DNA of 6,204 nucleotides from Deferribacteres bacterium JdFR-76 (GTDB lineage: Bacteria; Zhuqueibacterota; JdFR-76). The notes below the pieces were generated by a model, which searched no databases, was not told the DNA's origin, and saw nothing but the letters and a program-made list of their open reading frames with translations. The stretch's first letter is position 1. Each line of letters opens with the position of its first letter. The position numbers were made by a program, and so were the translations under genes. Positions 1 through 6,204 of the stretch are shown here, in pieces. The stretch covers positions 1-6,204 of the forward strand of contig MTOL01000013.1 of the NCBI GenBank assembly GCA_002011685.1, given 5' to 3'.

Positions 1-2010
1 CTTCTTAAGGCCGAAAATGAATTCAAATTGGCAAATAACCGCAGTAATTTATTCCTAGTGTATTTCCGGATGGGGAATGTTTACGCCGATCACCTCCGCC
101 TGCCTGCCATTGCCTTGGATTATTATCGAAAATCGGCAGAAATATACAATAGCTTGCCCGAAAAATTAAAAACGATATTCCGTGAATTCATTGCATATGT
201 TTACTACAAGAAAGGAGTCCTTCTTGCATTAAGGAACTATGATGAAGCGGTTAATTCGTTGAAATTATCCAGCAGGATATACGAGGAATTAGGCGATCTG
301 CTAAATGTCCGGCGTTGCAGGGAGCAGCTTGAGAAGATCGATCGCCTACTTTTCTCTGAGAATAACAGGAATCGTGATATCAATGTCCGGACGCTGCTAA
401 GTCAATTAAAGGATCATTTGGCCTTGACTCGAGAGACAAACGATTCGGCACAAATCTTTCTTCAAATGGGTCGTCTCTATTCTCATCTTGCGCTTGACTC
501 GGCCTTCTACTTTCTGAAAAAAGCAACTTCTTTGTATCTCACTTCAAAAGATTGGCCGGGGTTGATAAAGGTGTGGAATACATTGGGGTTCTACTCTTTT
601 CAGAGGGGAAAGTTTAAGCTTAGTTATCAATATTTCGAAAATGCTCTCAATCTCGCAAAAAAGGCGCGATTATATGAACAGCTTTGGTTTACTCACTTTG
701 GCCTGGCCCTTTATTGGAGGGAACTCGGAAATTTTCAAAAGTCCAGCGATCATTTTGTTGAAGCGATCCGGCTAATTGAGTCTTACTATGGATCCATTTC
801 CTCCAACTATATGCGGACCCAATATCTTGCGAAGATCGCTGATGTTTACAAAGAATATATCCGCCTGCTTGTGGATCGGGGGGAATTGGCGGCTGCCTTT
901 TCAATGGTGAAAAAAATAAAGGCAAGATCTCTTCTCGGGGATGCAATTATTTCTGAAATGCAATCAATGTCTTCCCGCGAAAATCAAAAGGCCGATTATT
1001 TAAAAGAAATGCAGCATTCTCTGGCTGATAACGAAGGGGCTTTGGATATACTGTCCTTACATGATAAATTGTATTTGTGGTTTGTATCAAATGATACACT
1101 TGCATTTGCAGACGTTCCCGTGAGCAAAGAAGATTTGCGGCTGAGAATTGATGGTCTCCGGGAATCCGTTCTACATTTGCAACCAAGACGGTTTTATTTA
1201 GCCGCAAGATTGATTTATGAACGGATTTTTTCGAGTTTTCATCGGTTAATGGATAAAAAGAAGTTTCTTTATATTTCCCCTTCTGGTCCCTTTTACCGTT
1301 TTCCATGGGCAGTGCTCTATAAGATCTTTCCGCAGATGTCAGTCTGTCTTGTGCCCAATCTGGATGTTTTGTTGATAAAGCGAAAAGCGGACAAAAAAAA
1401 TCGGCCATATAGCGTAGCCCTTTTGGCTGCTGATCGAAATGTCCCCCAGCTTGACCGTTTGCAGTATGTTCATTCCGAAATCTGGAATATTTCCTCGATA
1501 TTTGCAGATGTACATGTGCAGTTGAAAGACAAAGCTAGCGAGTCGGATTTTTATGGCGTGTTAGGTAGTGACATTATTCATTTAGCCTGCCACGCAGTGG
1601 TTGACCCCTTTGAGCCTTTGTCTTCATATTTGCTGTTTTATCCGGATTCGCTGAACGACGGATTTTTGACTGCAGAAGAAATACAGCGGTCCAATCTGCA
1701 AGCAAGATTGGTTGTTTTGAGCGCTTGTACAACGGCGTTAGGAAAGTATGTTGAGGGAGATGAGGTGTTGGGACTGGCATCAGCTTTTTTGAAAGCTGGA
1801 AGTAGCTTTGTTGTGGCAAGCCTTTGGCAAATTAATGATCGTTTTAGCAGCTTTTTTATGGAAAAGTTTTATCAAAATTATAAAAGAACGTTATCTCCTA
1901 TTCTTGCTTTATCGGAGACTCAGAAATTCTTCATGACCGATAATACCTTTTCAGCCGAATACCAGAACCCGTATTTTTGGTGTGCATTTGCAATTTTCGG
2001 TTCCTGGTAG
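1..2010 (+). CDS. TPR-CHAT protease, 5' partial
   Basis: Probable cytoplasmic cysteine protease of the caspase-like CHAT family. The frame is open from base 1, and its first codons already read as TPR helix, so the true start is upstream. TTG at 28 is only the first possible internal start; residue numbers here count from it. Residues 1-110 and 130-270 are helical TPR-type repeats, for example around GKFKLSYQYFENALNLAKK and GNFQKSSDHFVEAIRLI, which usually bind partner proteins. A linker with KIKARSLLGD (near 300) is typical of the segment before CHAT domains. The CHAT domain spans about 332-660: PSGPFYRFPWAVLY, then HLACHA with candidate catalytic His522, then LSACTTALG with candidate Cys567, then GDEVLGLASAFLKAGSSFVVASLWQIND written in parts as GLASAFLKAG and VVASLWQIND. 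The His is followed by Ala rather than the usual Gly. No signal peptide or membrane segment is visible in the part present. It is first in an apparent operon with a CHASE2 receptor. Family assignment is firm; substrate is unknown. Confidence 0.93.
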   Translation, partial: LLKAENEFKLANNRSNLFLVYFRMGNVYADHLRLPAIALDYYRKSAEIYNSLPEKLKTIFREFIAYVYYKKGVLLALRNYDEAVNSLKLSSRIYEELGDLLNVRRCREQLEKIDRLLFSENNRNRDINVRTLLSQLKDHLALTRETNDSAQIFLQMGRLYSHLALDSAFYFLKKATSLYLTSKDWPGLIKVWNTLGFYSFQRGKFKLSYQYFENALNLAKKARLYEQLWFTHFGLALYWRELGNFQKSSDHFVEAIRLIESYYGSISSNYMRTQYLAKIADVYKEYIRLLVDRGELAAAFSMVKKIKARSLLGDAIISEMQSMSSRENQKADYLKEMQHSLADNEGALDILSLHDKLYLWFVSNDTLAFADVPVSKEDLRLRIDGLRESVLHLQPRRFYLAARLIYERIFSSFHRLMDKKKFLYISPSGPFYRFPWAVLYKIFPQMSVCLVPNLDVLLIKRKADKKNRPYSVALLAADRNVPQLDRLQYVHSEIWNISSIFADVHVQLKDKASESDFYGVLGSDIIHLACHAVVDPFEPLSSYLLFYPDSLNDGFLTAEEIQRSNLQARLVVLSACTTALGKYVEGDEVLGLASAFLKAGSSFVVASLWQINDRFSSFFMEKFYQNYKRTLSPILALSETQKFFMTDNTFSAEYQNPYFWCAFAIFGSW

Positions 2011-2065
2011 TTTTTGAAAAATTGGGATAAACATGTAATCAACTGTCATTTGTTGTTCTGCCCCT
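2011..2065 (+). other. Short intergenic spacer without a clear ribosome binding site
   Basis: Fifty-five bases separate the CHAT gene from the CHASE2 gene. The only self-complementary stretches are very short (TTTTTGAAAAA at the start and ACATGT inside), with no GC stem followed by a T-run, so I see no terminator. The bases just before ATG 2066 are TTGTTCTGCCCCT, with no purine-rich Shine-Dalgarno match. Read-through from the CHAT gene is therefore likely, but how translation of the next gene starts is unclear. Confidence 0.5.
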
Positions 2066-4027
2066 ATGAGATTTGACCGTCAAAAATTCGAAGCCCATGC
2101 TGAAGTATTTCTTAAATTTTTTACCGTTGAGGTTTTGGCAGGACTTATTATTCTATTTGCAAGTTTTTTTTGGTTCAGAGTATTGGGAGGAGAGCATGCT
2201 CTTTTAGATTTTCGCTTCCGTTTGAAGAGCCTGTTTCATTCTGCAGAACCTTTTAAAAAGATGCGAATCGTGTACATTTCTGAGGCAGATTATCGGTATA
2301 TTCAACAAAATCCTGATTTCCTTGAAGAAATTCGGGAAAATTTTGACCAGTATACACTTCCTCGACGGTATTTGGCCGAGCTAATAGAAATCGTTGAGGA
2401 GTTAGAACCCCGCCTAATAGTGCTGGATGTGCTTCTGGATCGCAAATCTCTCACTCCCGGGGCGGATGAAAAGCTAGCAGAGGTTCTTCACAAATACAAG
2501 AATATCATATTTGCCACAGATGTGCGGAATAATATCGAGTTTCCTCCGCTCCAGGAATTCATGGGAAATTCGGGGAAAATCCGCGGGCATGTTAATTTTC
2601 TTGCGGAGGGAAATACGGTTCGAAGGGTTAAGCATCTCCTATTGTTACCTGATAGTACCTTCCTGCCTTCATTGGCGTTTGCAGCGTACATAAGTTATCA
2701 AAATCCTGGGTGGTCTTTTCGACAGATGCAAGTTTTCTTAAATAATTTGGCGCATCCACATAAACGAGAGCCTGGAAATGCTGCGAGGACTAAAATAGCT
2801 ACGCAGTTTTTATTGGATCCTATATTGATTCCGTATACCGGATTACCCGAAGAAGAATTCTTTATCGATGAAAGTCGCTTTTATTTTCAGGGAATTATCA
2901 GGAAATCTTGGGTAAAAGACAAAATTATCCTCATCGGCGCAGGATATCAGATCGGGAAGGATGCGGAATACCATATGCCTTTCGTGGATTATTCCATAGC
3001 AGGGGTGTTTATTCATGCATACCTGATTCGTTCGTTTTTTGAAAATCAATTTCTCAAAGAACCGGGATTGAACGGTGTTTTCTTGTTTATAGGTGTTGTT
3101 ACAACTATTCTCTTTGTGCTTTTTCTAAAGTATTCGTATAAAAAAGCAGTTCTTTTGGGATTGACGTTGCTTCTCCTTTATTGGTTGACGAATATTCTCT
3201 TATTTATAATTGCTTCGATTTATTTCCCTCTCTCTTGGCCGACCAATTTAATTGTAATGGTGCTCATATTGCAAACATTCCTGGCAATTTATAAAAAAGA
3301 GAGCGAAGAGGATTATATACGAAGATTTTGGGGACCCTATGTGCCAGATAACAGATTGACCAAGATCATAAAAGAAAAGAATGAAATGAACATAAGTCCA
3401 AGTGCAGAAGGAAAATTTGAAATCATAACAGTTTTGATGCTTAGGGTAATGGGAATTGAGCCTCTCTTTTGTGACATTTCCAATCCCGAATTCTCGAGTA
3501 AAACTTTGTATGTTTCAAGAGTTCGTGTGTTGGATCGGCTCCTGCAGCGCATACAGAATGATATTGTTTTTCATGAGAGATACAACGGGGTGGTTGAGAA
3601 ATTCCTTGGGAATACGGTGTTTTATTATTTCGGTTTGCCAGTGGGAGATGAAGATAGAGATGAAGCGTTGAGGGCGATAGGCTGTGCGGTAGAGATTTTT
3701 GATAAGTTTGATCAAATGAAAAAACAGGATGAGATTCTGCAAAAATCGTTGCCAGAAATCGGATTGCATATATTGATCCATACGGATTCCGTAGTTATTG
3801 GTTCTGTTCATACGAAAGATTACAGATCCATGCCAACTTTAATATCCGGGTTTGTAGAACGTATGTTTCGAGCGGCCGATAAACTTCAGGACAAAACGGC
3901 AGGGGAGGGGATATACATTACTTCAGCAACCTTGACGCTTATTGGCGAGGAAGTAGTAGAATGTGTTCCGGTATGCAAGCTTCCTGAAATGGATATTTTT
4001 AGGCTTAAAAAAATGAGAGGAGAATGA
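2066..4027 (+). CDS. CHASE2 membrane receptor with degenerate class III cyclase domain
   Basis: Inner-membrane signalling protein of 653 residues. TM1 is about 20-40. The CHASE2 sensor domain, expected in the periplasm, spans about 44-330 and shows the family landmarks: LDFRFRLKSL (47-56), IVYISEADY, PRRYLAELIE, PRLIVLDVLLD, GHVNF, then KDKIILIGAGY and AGVFIHAYLIRS. Three more membrane segments follow at about 337-355, 361-384 and 388-408, as is usual for CHASE2 proteins. The link FWGPYVPDNRL (421-431) leads to a class III adenylate/guanylate cyclase-like domain (about 450-650). It keeps the fold signatures EKFLGN..FYYFGLP and IHTDSVVIGSV, Lys512 and Arg602. Asn516 replaces the second metal-binding Asp, Glu598 replaces the transition-state Asn, and the first metal Asp aligns best with Arg460. 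Cyclase activity is therefore unlikely; a nucleotide-binding or dimerising pseudoenzyme role is inferred. ATG 2066 is the only sensible start: an in-frame stop lies at 2036-2038 and the next Met is past TM1. Confidence 0.92.
   Translation: MRFDRQKFEAHAEVFLKFFTVEVLAGLIILFASFFWFRVLGGEHALLDFRFRLKSLFHSAEPFKKMRIVYISEADYRYIQQNPDFLEEIRENFDQYTLPRRYLAELIEIVEELEPRLIVLDVLLDRKSLTPGADEKLAEVLHKYKNIIFATDVRNNIEFPPLQEFMGNSGKIRGHVNFLAEGNTVRRVKHLLLLPDSTFLPSLAFAAYISYQNPGWSFRQMQVFLNNLAHPHKREPGNAARTKIATQFLLDPILIPYTGLPEEEFFIDESRFYFQGIIRKSWVKDKIILIGAGYQIGKDAEYHMPFVDYSIAGVFIHAYLIRSFFENQFLKEPGLNGVFLFIGVVTTILFVLFLKYSYKKAVLLGLTLLLLYWLTNILLFIIASIYFPLSWPTNLIVMVLILQTFLAIYKKESEEDYIRRFWGPYVPDNRLTKIIKEKNEMNISPSAEGKFEIITVLMLRVMGIEPLFCDISNPEFSSKTLYVSRVRVLDRLLQRIQNDIVFHERYNGVVEKFLGNTVFYYFGLPVGDEDRDEALRAIGCAVEIFDKFDQMKKQDEILQKSLPEIGLHILIHTDSVVIGSVHTKDYRSMPTLISGFVERMFRAADKLQDKTAGEGIYITSATLTLIGEEVVECVPVCKLPEMDIFRLKKMRGE
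4018..4022 (+). promoter_or_regulatory. Ribosome binding site for the FecR-like gene
   Basis: AGGAG lies six bases before ATG 4029 and inside the last codons of the CHASE2 gene. It supports ATG 4029 as the start and implies coupled translation of the two genes, whose stop and start are separated by a single base. Confidence 0.8.
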
Positions 4028-4028
4028 A

Positions 4029-4949
4029 ATGAAATGGGAAAGTAGGTTATGGATTTTCCTTTTCATACCGTTTTACTTTTTCTTTTGCAAGTGGGATGAT
4101 GTTTTGGGGCAAAAGAAATTTCTAGCTTCTGTAGTAAAAGTTGAGGGAAATGCTTGGGTGGTGAGCACATCTGACACAACGACACCCATTGAGTTAGGCA
4201 TGGGCTTACTGGAAGGTGAAAAAATAATTTTGGGCAAAAATGCAGTGTTAAAAGTCTATTCTTTGAATGGTTCTCTGAAGTCATTTATCGGACCGGATAC
4301 GGTTCTCATTACCCAAAAACGTTTTGCCGGGTCTCCCACGAAGGTTAAGATATTTCAAATGATTTTGGAATACTTGAGGGATAAAACCCGCTCTTTAGCC
4401 AGTGTTCGCGGAGCTGTCCGCGGTCAAGAGAAGTTATTCTATCTCATAACTCCCAGGAATACAAATATATGTTCAGGCCCCATTCTCTTTCGTTGGAGGC
4501 GCTGGAAGACAGATGCGGCTTATCGGTTTTCCATTTTGGATAGTTTCGATTTAAATAACCCGCTTTTCACGACAATTGTCCAGGATACGATCCTTTATGT
4601 TTTTCCGGATAGCTTATCGCTTCTCCGTGGGAAGAAATATTATTGGGAGATTAAGGTATTGGCACCAGAGGGGGCTGACCCAATATTTGATCGAAGTTGG
4701 TTCCGCCTGTTTACCTATCATGAGGAACGAAATTTTTTGATGGAGAGTGTTCGGCTAAAAAATGCGAAAGGAAACTTTGATTTTCTACCTTTGTTAGCTT
4801 TTTATGATAAAACGGGGGCATACTATCGTGAATTTGAATTGTTGGAATGGCTTACGGCATTGTATCCAGAAGAGCCTATTTTTCAGATTTTACGGAATTC
4901 ACTGTTTATAACTATGGGGTTGAGGGAAAAAGCAAATACGAATTTCTGA
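4029..4949 (+). CDS. Exported FecR-like protein with Fn3/Ig-like domain
   Basis: Predicted secreted or periplasmic protein of 306 residues. The N terminus has a basic n-region (K2, R6) and a hydrophobic core (7-19), followed by a plausible signal peptidase site after VLG (25-27). Cys20 is not in a good lipobox, since the residues before it are all aromatic. Residues 34-95 match the FecR beta domain: an ASVVKVEGNAWV strand, then PIELGMGLLEGEKIILGKNA and a NGSLKSFIGPDTVL strand. After a helical linker, about 150-235 looks like a small Ig/Fn3-like sandwich (PILFRW at 151-156, then LLRGKKYYWEIKVLAPEG). The end (about 250-300) is helical and resembles one TPR unit. FecR is best known as the regulator of FecI-type sigma factors, but this protein has neither a cytoplasmic anti-sigma segment nor a TonB-dependent receptor next to it, so only the domain name should be carried over. 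Its one-base spacing from the CHASE2 gene suggests a shared job, perhaps as a periplasmic partner or sensor (inference). Confidence 0.8.
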   Translation: MKWESRLWIFLFIPFYFFFCKWDDVLGQKKFLASVVKVEGNAWVVSTSDTTTPIELGMGLLEGEKIILGKNAVLKVYSLNGSLKSFIGPDTVLITQKRFAGSPTKVKIFQMILEYLRDKTRSLASVRGAVRGQEKLFYLITPRNTNICSGPILFRWRRWKTDAAYRFSILDSFDLNNPLFTTIVQDTILYVFPDSLSLLRGKKYYWEIKVLAPEGADPIFDRSWFRLFTYHEERNFLMESVRLKNAKGNFDFLPLLAFYDKTGAYYREFELLEWLTALYPEEPIFQILRNSLFITMGLREKANTNF

Positions 4950-4961
4950 AGATTTTTTGAT

Positions 4962-4990
4962 TTGAGGAAACTGAGCGTGGTAGTTAATAG
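4962..4990 (+). promoter_or_regulatory. Weak candidate promoter for the coiled-coil membrane gene
   Basis: TTGAGG (4962-4967) and TAATAG (4985-4990) are separated by 17 bases, the ideal spacing for a housekeeping sigma factor. The boxes match the TTGACA and TATAAT consensus at only four and three of six positions. Such a match is common by chance in AT-rich DNA, so this is a pointer only. Confidence 0.15.
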
Positions 4991-5123
4991 TTGATGAGGG
5001 GTATGTCAAACGCGTCTTCCTTAAGCTTTACTGAGAATATGGCATGAGATTTAGTTTTGTTGTTTATTTTTTGGTCCTGCTTTTGTAATTTGAGCGTTGG
5101 CCGAATTGACTGAAGCCCAGAAA

Positions 5124-5128
5124 GGGAG
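5124..5128 (+). promoter_or_regulatory. Ribosome binding site for the coiled-coil membrane gene
   Basis: GGGAG within the purine run AAAGGGAGAG lies six bases before ATG 5135. It supports that start, and the protein that follows opens with a membrane-anchor-like sequence, as expected for a true N terminus. Confidence 0.75.
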
Positions 5129-5134
5129 AGTGGA

Positions 5135-6204
5135 ATGACTCGAACAACAAGAAGAATCATTAATGTTGTTTGGACTTTGCTTATTATACTGGTGATAATG
5201 GACCATTTTGTGAAATTTTCGTACGATCATTTTTTAAGAAACGTCATCCATGCTGACGTCTCGACTTACATTGAGATAACCAGCATCGTTTTTACAATGG
5301 GGGTTCCATTTTTTTACGGGCTTTACAAACGAAGAGAGAATCAGCTTGAAGAAAAAGCGGTTCGAAGTGGAGGAGGGGTCCAGGAACTGGAGGAAGCCAG
5401 ACGAAAAAACGATCTACGCTGCATTCTGTATTATTCTTTGATGGCCGTTTTTGTAGTGCTCATTCTTTTTATTCAATCCAATATTATCAATGCCAGCAAA
5501 AGTGAAACATCCCGGCTGGAAAACCAGCTTTTTCTGTTGCAAAAACAGATTGAACAGTCAAACGAGCAGTTAAACCGCATGAGCCAGAGGTTGGCACATT
5601 TGGATTCTGTGCTTTCTGTCATCGCCAAAAATGACAGGCGGGCAGTTCAGGCGCTGAATGAATTGCGGGAGCTCAAAAAAACCACGCTAAATTTGGATAC
5701 ACTGTTGGCCACAGCATCCATTAAGATAATGAACGACATTAAAAAAAGACGACGAATTCCCAACAAGGATTTTCAAGCTTTATCCTCAGAGATTAAACGT
5801 TTGGAAAAGGAGTTTGAACAATTGCAATCCCGTCAATCGGAATATTTTGGCAAACAATTTGAAATGGTCCGAGCCAATCTGGAAGAAATCCAGCGGTCTC
5901 TAAAGCAATTGCTGCGCCAGTATGAAAAATTCCCTCGGCAATATAAAACAGCGGTTATTCCTTCGACCGGTCGGTCACTGACTCCAGAAGAACGAGTCGT
6001 ACTGCGGAGATTGCTTAACAGATATATCTATGATTTTGAAAATCGCGAGGGACGCCTTCCTTCTCATGTCGGAGAAAATTCGGATCAAATTCTTCCGCGT
6101 TTTCGGTTGTTTTTGCAGCGATCAGGGACAACTATGGAAGAATTTCAAAATGAAATATTAAAAAATAAAAGACTGATAGAGAGGGCTTTGGAAGCTATGA
6201 AACA
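5135..6204 (+). CDS. Membrane-anchored coiled-coil protein, unrecognised, 3' partial
   Basis: The frame stays open from ATG 5135 to the window edge: 356 complete codons with no stop, so the C terminus is missing. I do not recognise the family. Hydrophobic segments lie at about 8-22, 46-63 and 97-113. Positive charges at R3/R6/R7, at K65-R67 and at R89-K91 put the N terminus and the 64-96 loop in the cytoplasm, which places everything after 113 on the outer side of the inner membrane (inference). Residues 124-163 form a coiled coil with good heptads (SRLENQLFLLQKQIEQ). More helix follows at 166-200, then a basic patch KKRRRIP (203-209), then a second coiled coil at about 213-265. From 283 on (TPEERVVLRRLLNRYI, EGRLPSH) the sequence is compact and helical and looks like a separate domain. 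Overall it resembles scaffold or mechanical-linker proteins rather than an enzyme. The gap before it leaves open whether it belongs with the CHAT/CHASE2/FecR genes. Confidence 0.8.
   Translation, partial: MTRTTRRIINVVWTLLIILVIMDHFVKFSYDHFLRNVIHADVSTYIEITSIVFTMGVPFFYGLYKRRENQLEEKAVRSGGGVQELEEARRKNDLRCILYYSLMAVFVVLILFIQSNIINASKSETSRLENQLFLLQKQIEQSNEQLNRMSQRLAHLDSVLSVIAKNDRRAVQALNELRELKKTTLNLDTLLATASIKIMNDIKKRRRIPNKDFQALSSEIKRLEKEFEQLQSRQSEYFGKQFEMVRANLEEIQRSLKQLLRQYEKFPRQYKTAVIPSTGRSLTPEERVVLRRLLNRYIYDFENREGRLPSHVGENSDQILPRFRLFLQRSGTTMEEFQNEILKNKRLIERALEAMK

Larger units (their letters stand above)
4950..5134 (+). other. Intergenic gap, no gene recognised
   Basis: This 185-base stretch has stops in all three forward frames and no convincing open frame. 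I see no GC-rich hairpin followed by a T-run, so there is no evident intrinsic terminator after the FecR-like gene. It is T-rich around 5050-5090, and that part could hold promoter elements for the following gene. Nothing in it resembles a tRNA or a riboswitch. Confidence 0.5.

Noticed and set aside
947..1408. A 153-codon reverse-strand frame inside the CHAT gene
   Set aside because: It lies wholly opposite well-supported TPR-CHAT coding sequence, and its translation shows no domain or sensible composition.
1..2010. Link to a CRISPR-associated CHAT effector (Csx29-like, type III-E)
   Set aside because: TPR-CHAT architecture is shared, but no repeat array, Cas gene or spacer-like structure is present in the window.
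2011..2035. TTTTTGAAAAA as a terminator after the CHAT gene
   Set aside because: It is only A/T, has no loop or GC stem, and no T-run follows a stem.
3515..3811. A 98-codon reverse-strand frame inside the cyclase-like domain
   Set aside because: It is a shadow of a recognisable conserved domain on the + strand and has no motif of its own.
5000..5032. Palindromes ACGCGT, CTTAAG and AAGCTT in the gap as an operator
   Set aside because: Each is six bases, they are not spaced as a repeated site, and such hexamers are expected by chance.
4994..5047. A 17-codon open frame with ATG start in the intergenic gap
   Set aside because: It has no ribosome binding site, is too short to judge, and its composition looks like chance in AT-rich DNA.

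Overview
The window holds four protein genes, all on the + strand. It is moderately AT-rich and tightly packed. No RNA genes, insertion sequences, CRISPR arrays or long repeats were seen. The protein families (TPR-CHAT protease, CHASE2 membrane receptor, exported FecR-like protein) and clear AGGAG-type ribosome binding sites before two genes suggest a diderm environmental bacterium. A member of the Calditrichota/KSB1 or wider FCB-type lineages would fit, but that is a weak inference from protein style and composition, not from a marker gene.

Layout: (1) 1-2010, the 3' part of a TPR-CHAT protease gene whose start lies upstream of the window. (2) 2066-4027, a CHASE2 sensor with four membrane segments and a C-terminal class III nucleotide cyclase-like domain that has lost key catalytic residues. 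(3) 4029-4949, an exported protein with a FecR-like beta domain followed by an Fn3/Ig-like domain, starting one base after the previous stop. (4) 4950-5134, a non-coding gap. (5) 5135-6204, the 5' part of a gene for an unrecognised membrane protein with three membrane segments, a long coiled coil and a compact C-terminal region. It has no stop inside the window.

Genes 1-3 look like one transcription unit. Together they would place a cysteine protease of the caspase-like clan in the cytoplasm, a receptor with a periplasmic sensor domain in the inner membrane, and a FecR-type domain in the periplasm. The working hypothesis is an envelope-sensing pathway. The CHASE2 protein would receive a signal, perhaps through the FecR-like protein, and pass it inward through a cyclase fold that now binds rather than converts nucleotide. 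The TPR-CHAT protein would be the proteolytic output. No gene here supplies a known target for the protease. The fourth gene is separated by a gap with its own ribosome binding site, and may or may not belong to the same system.
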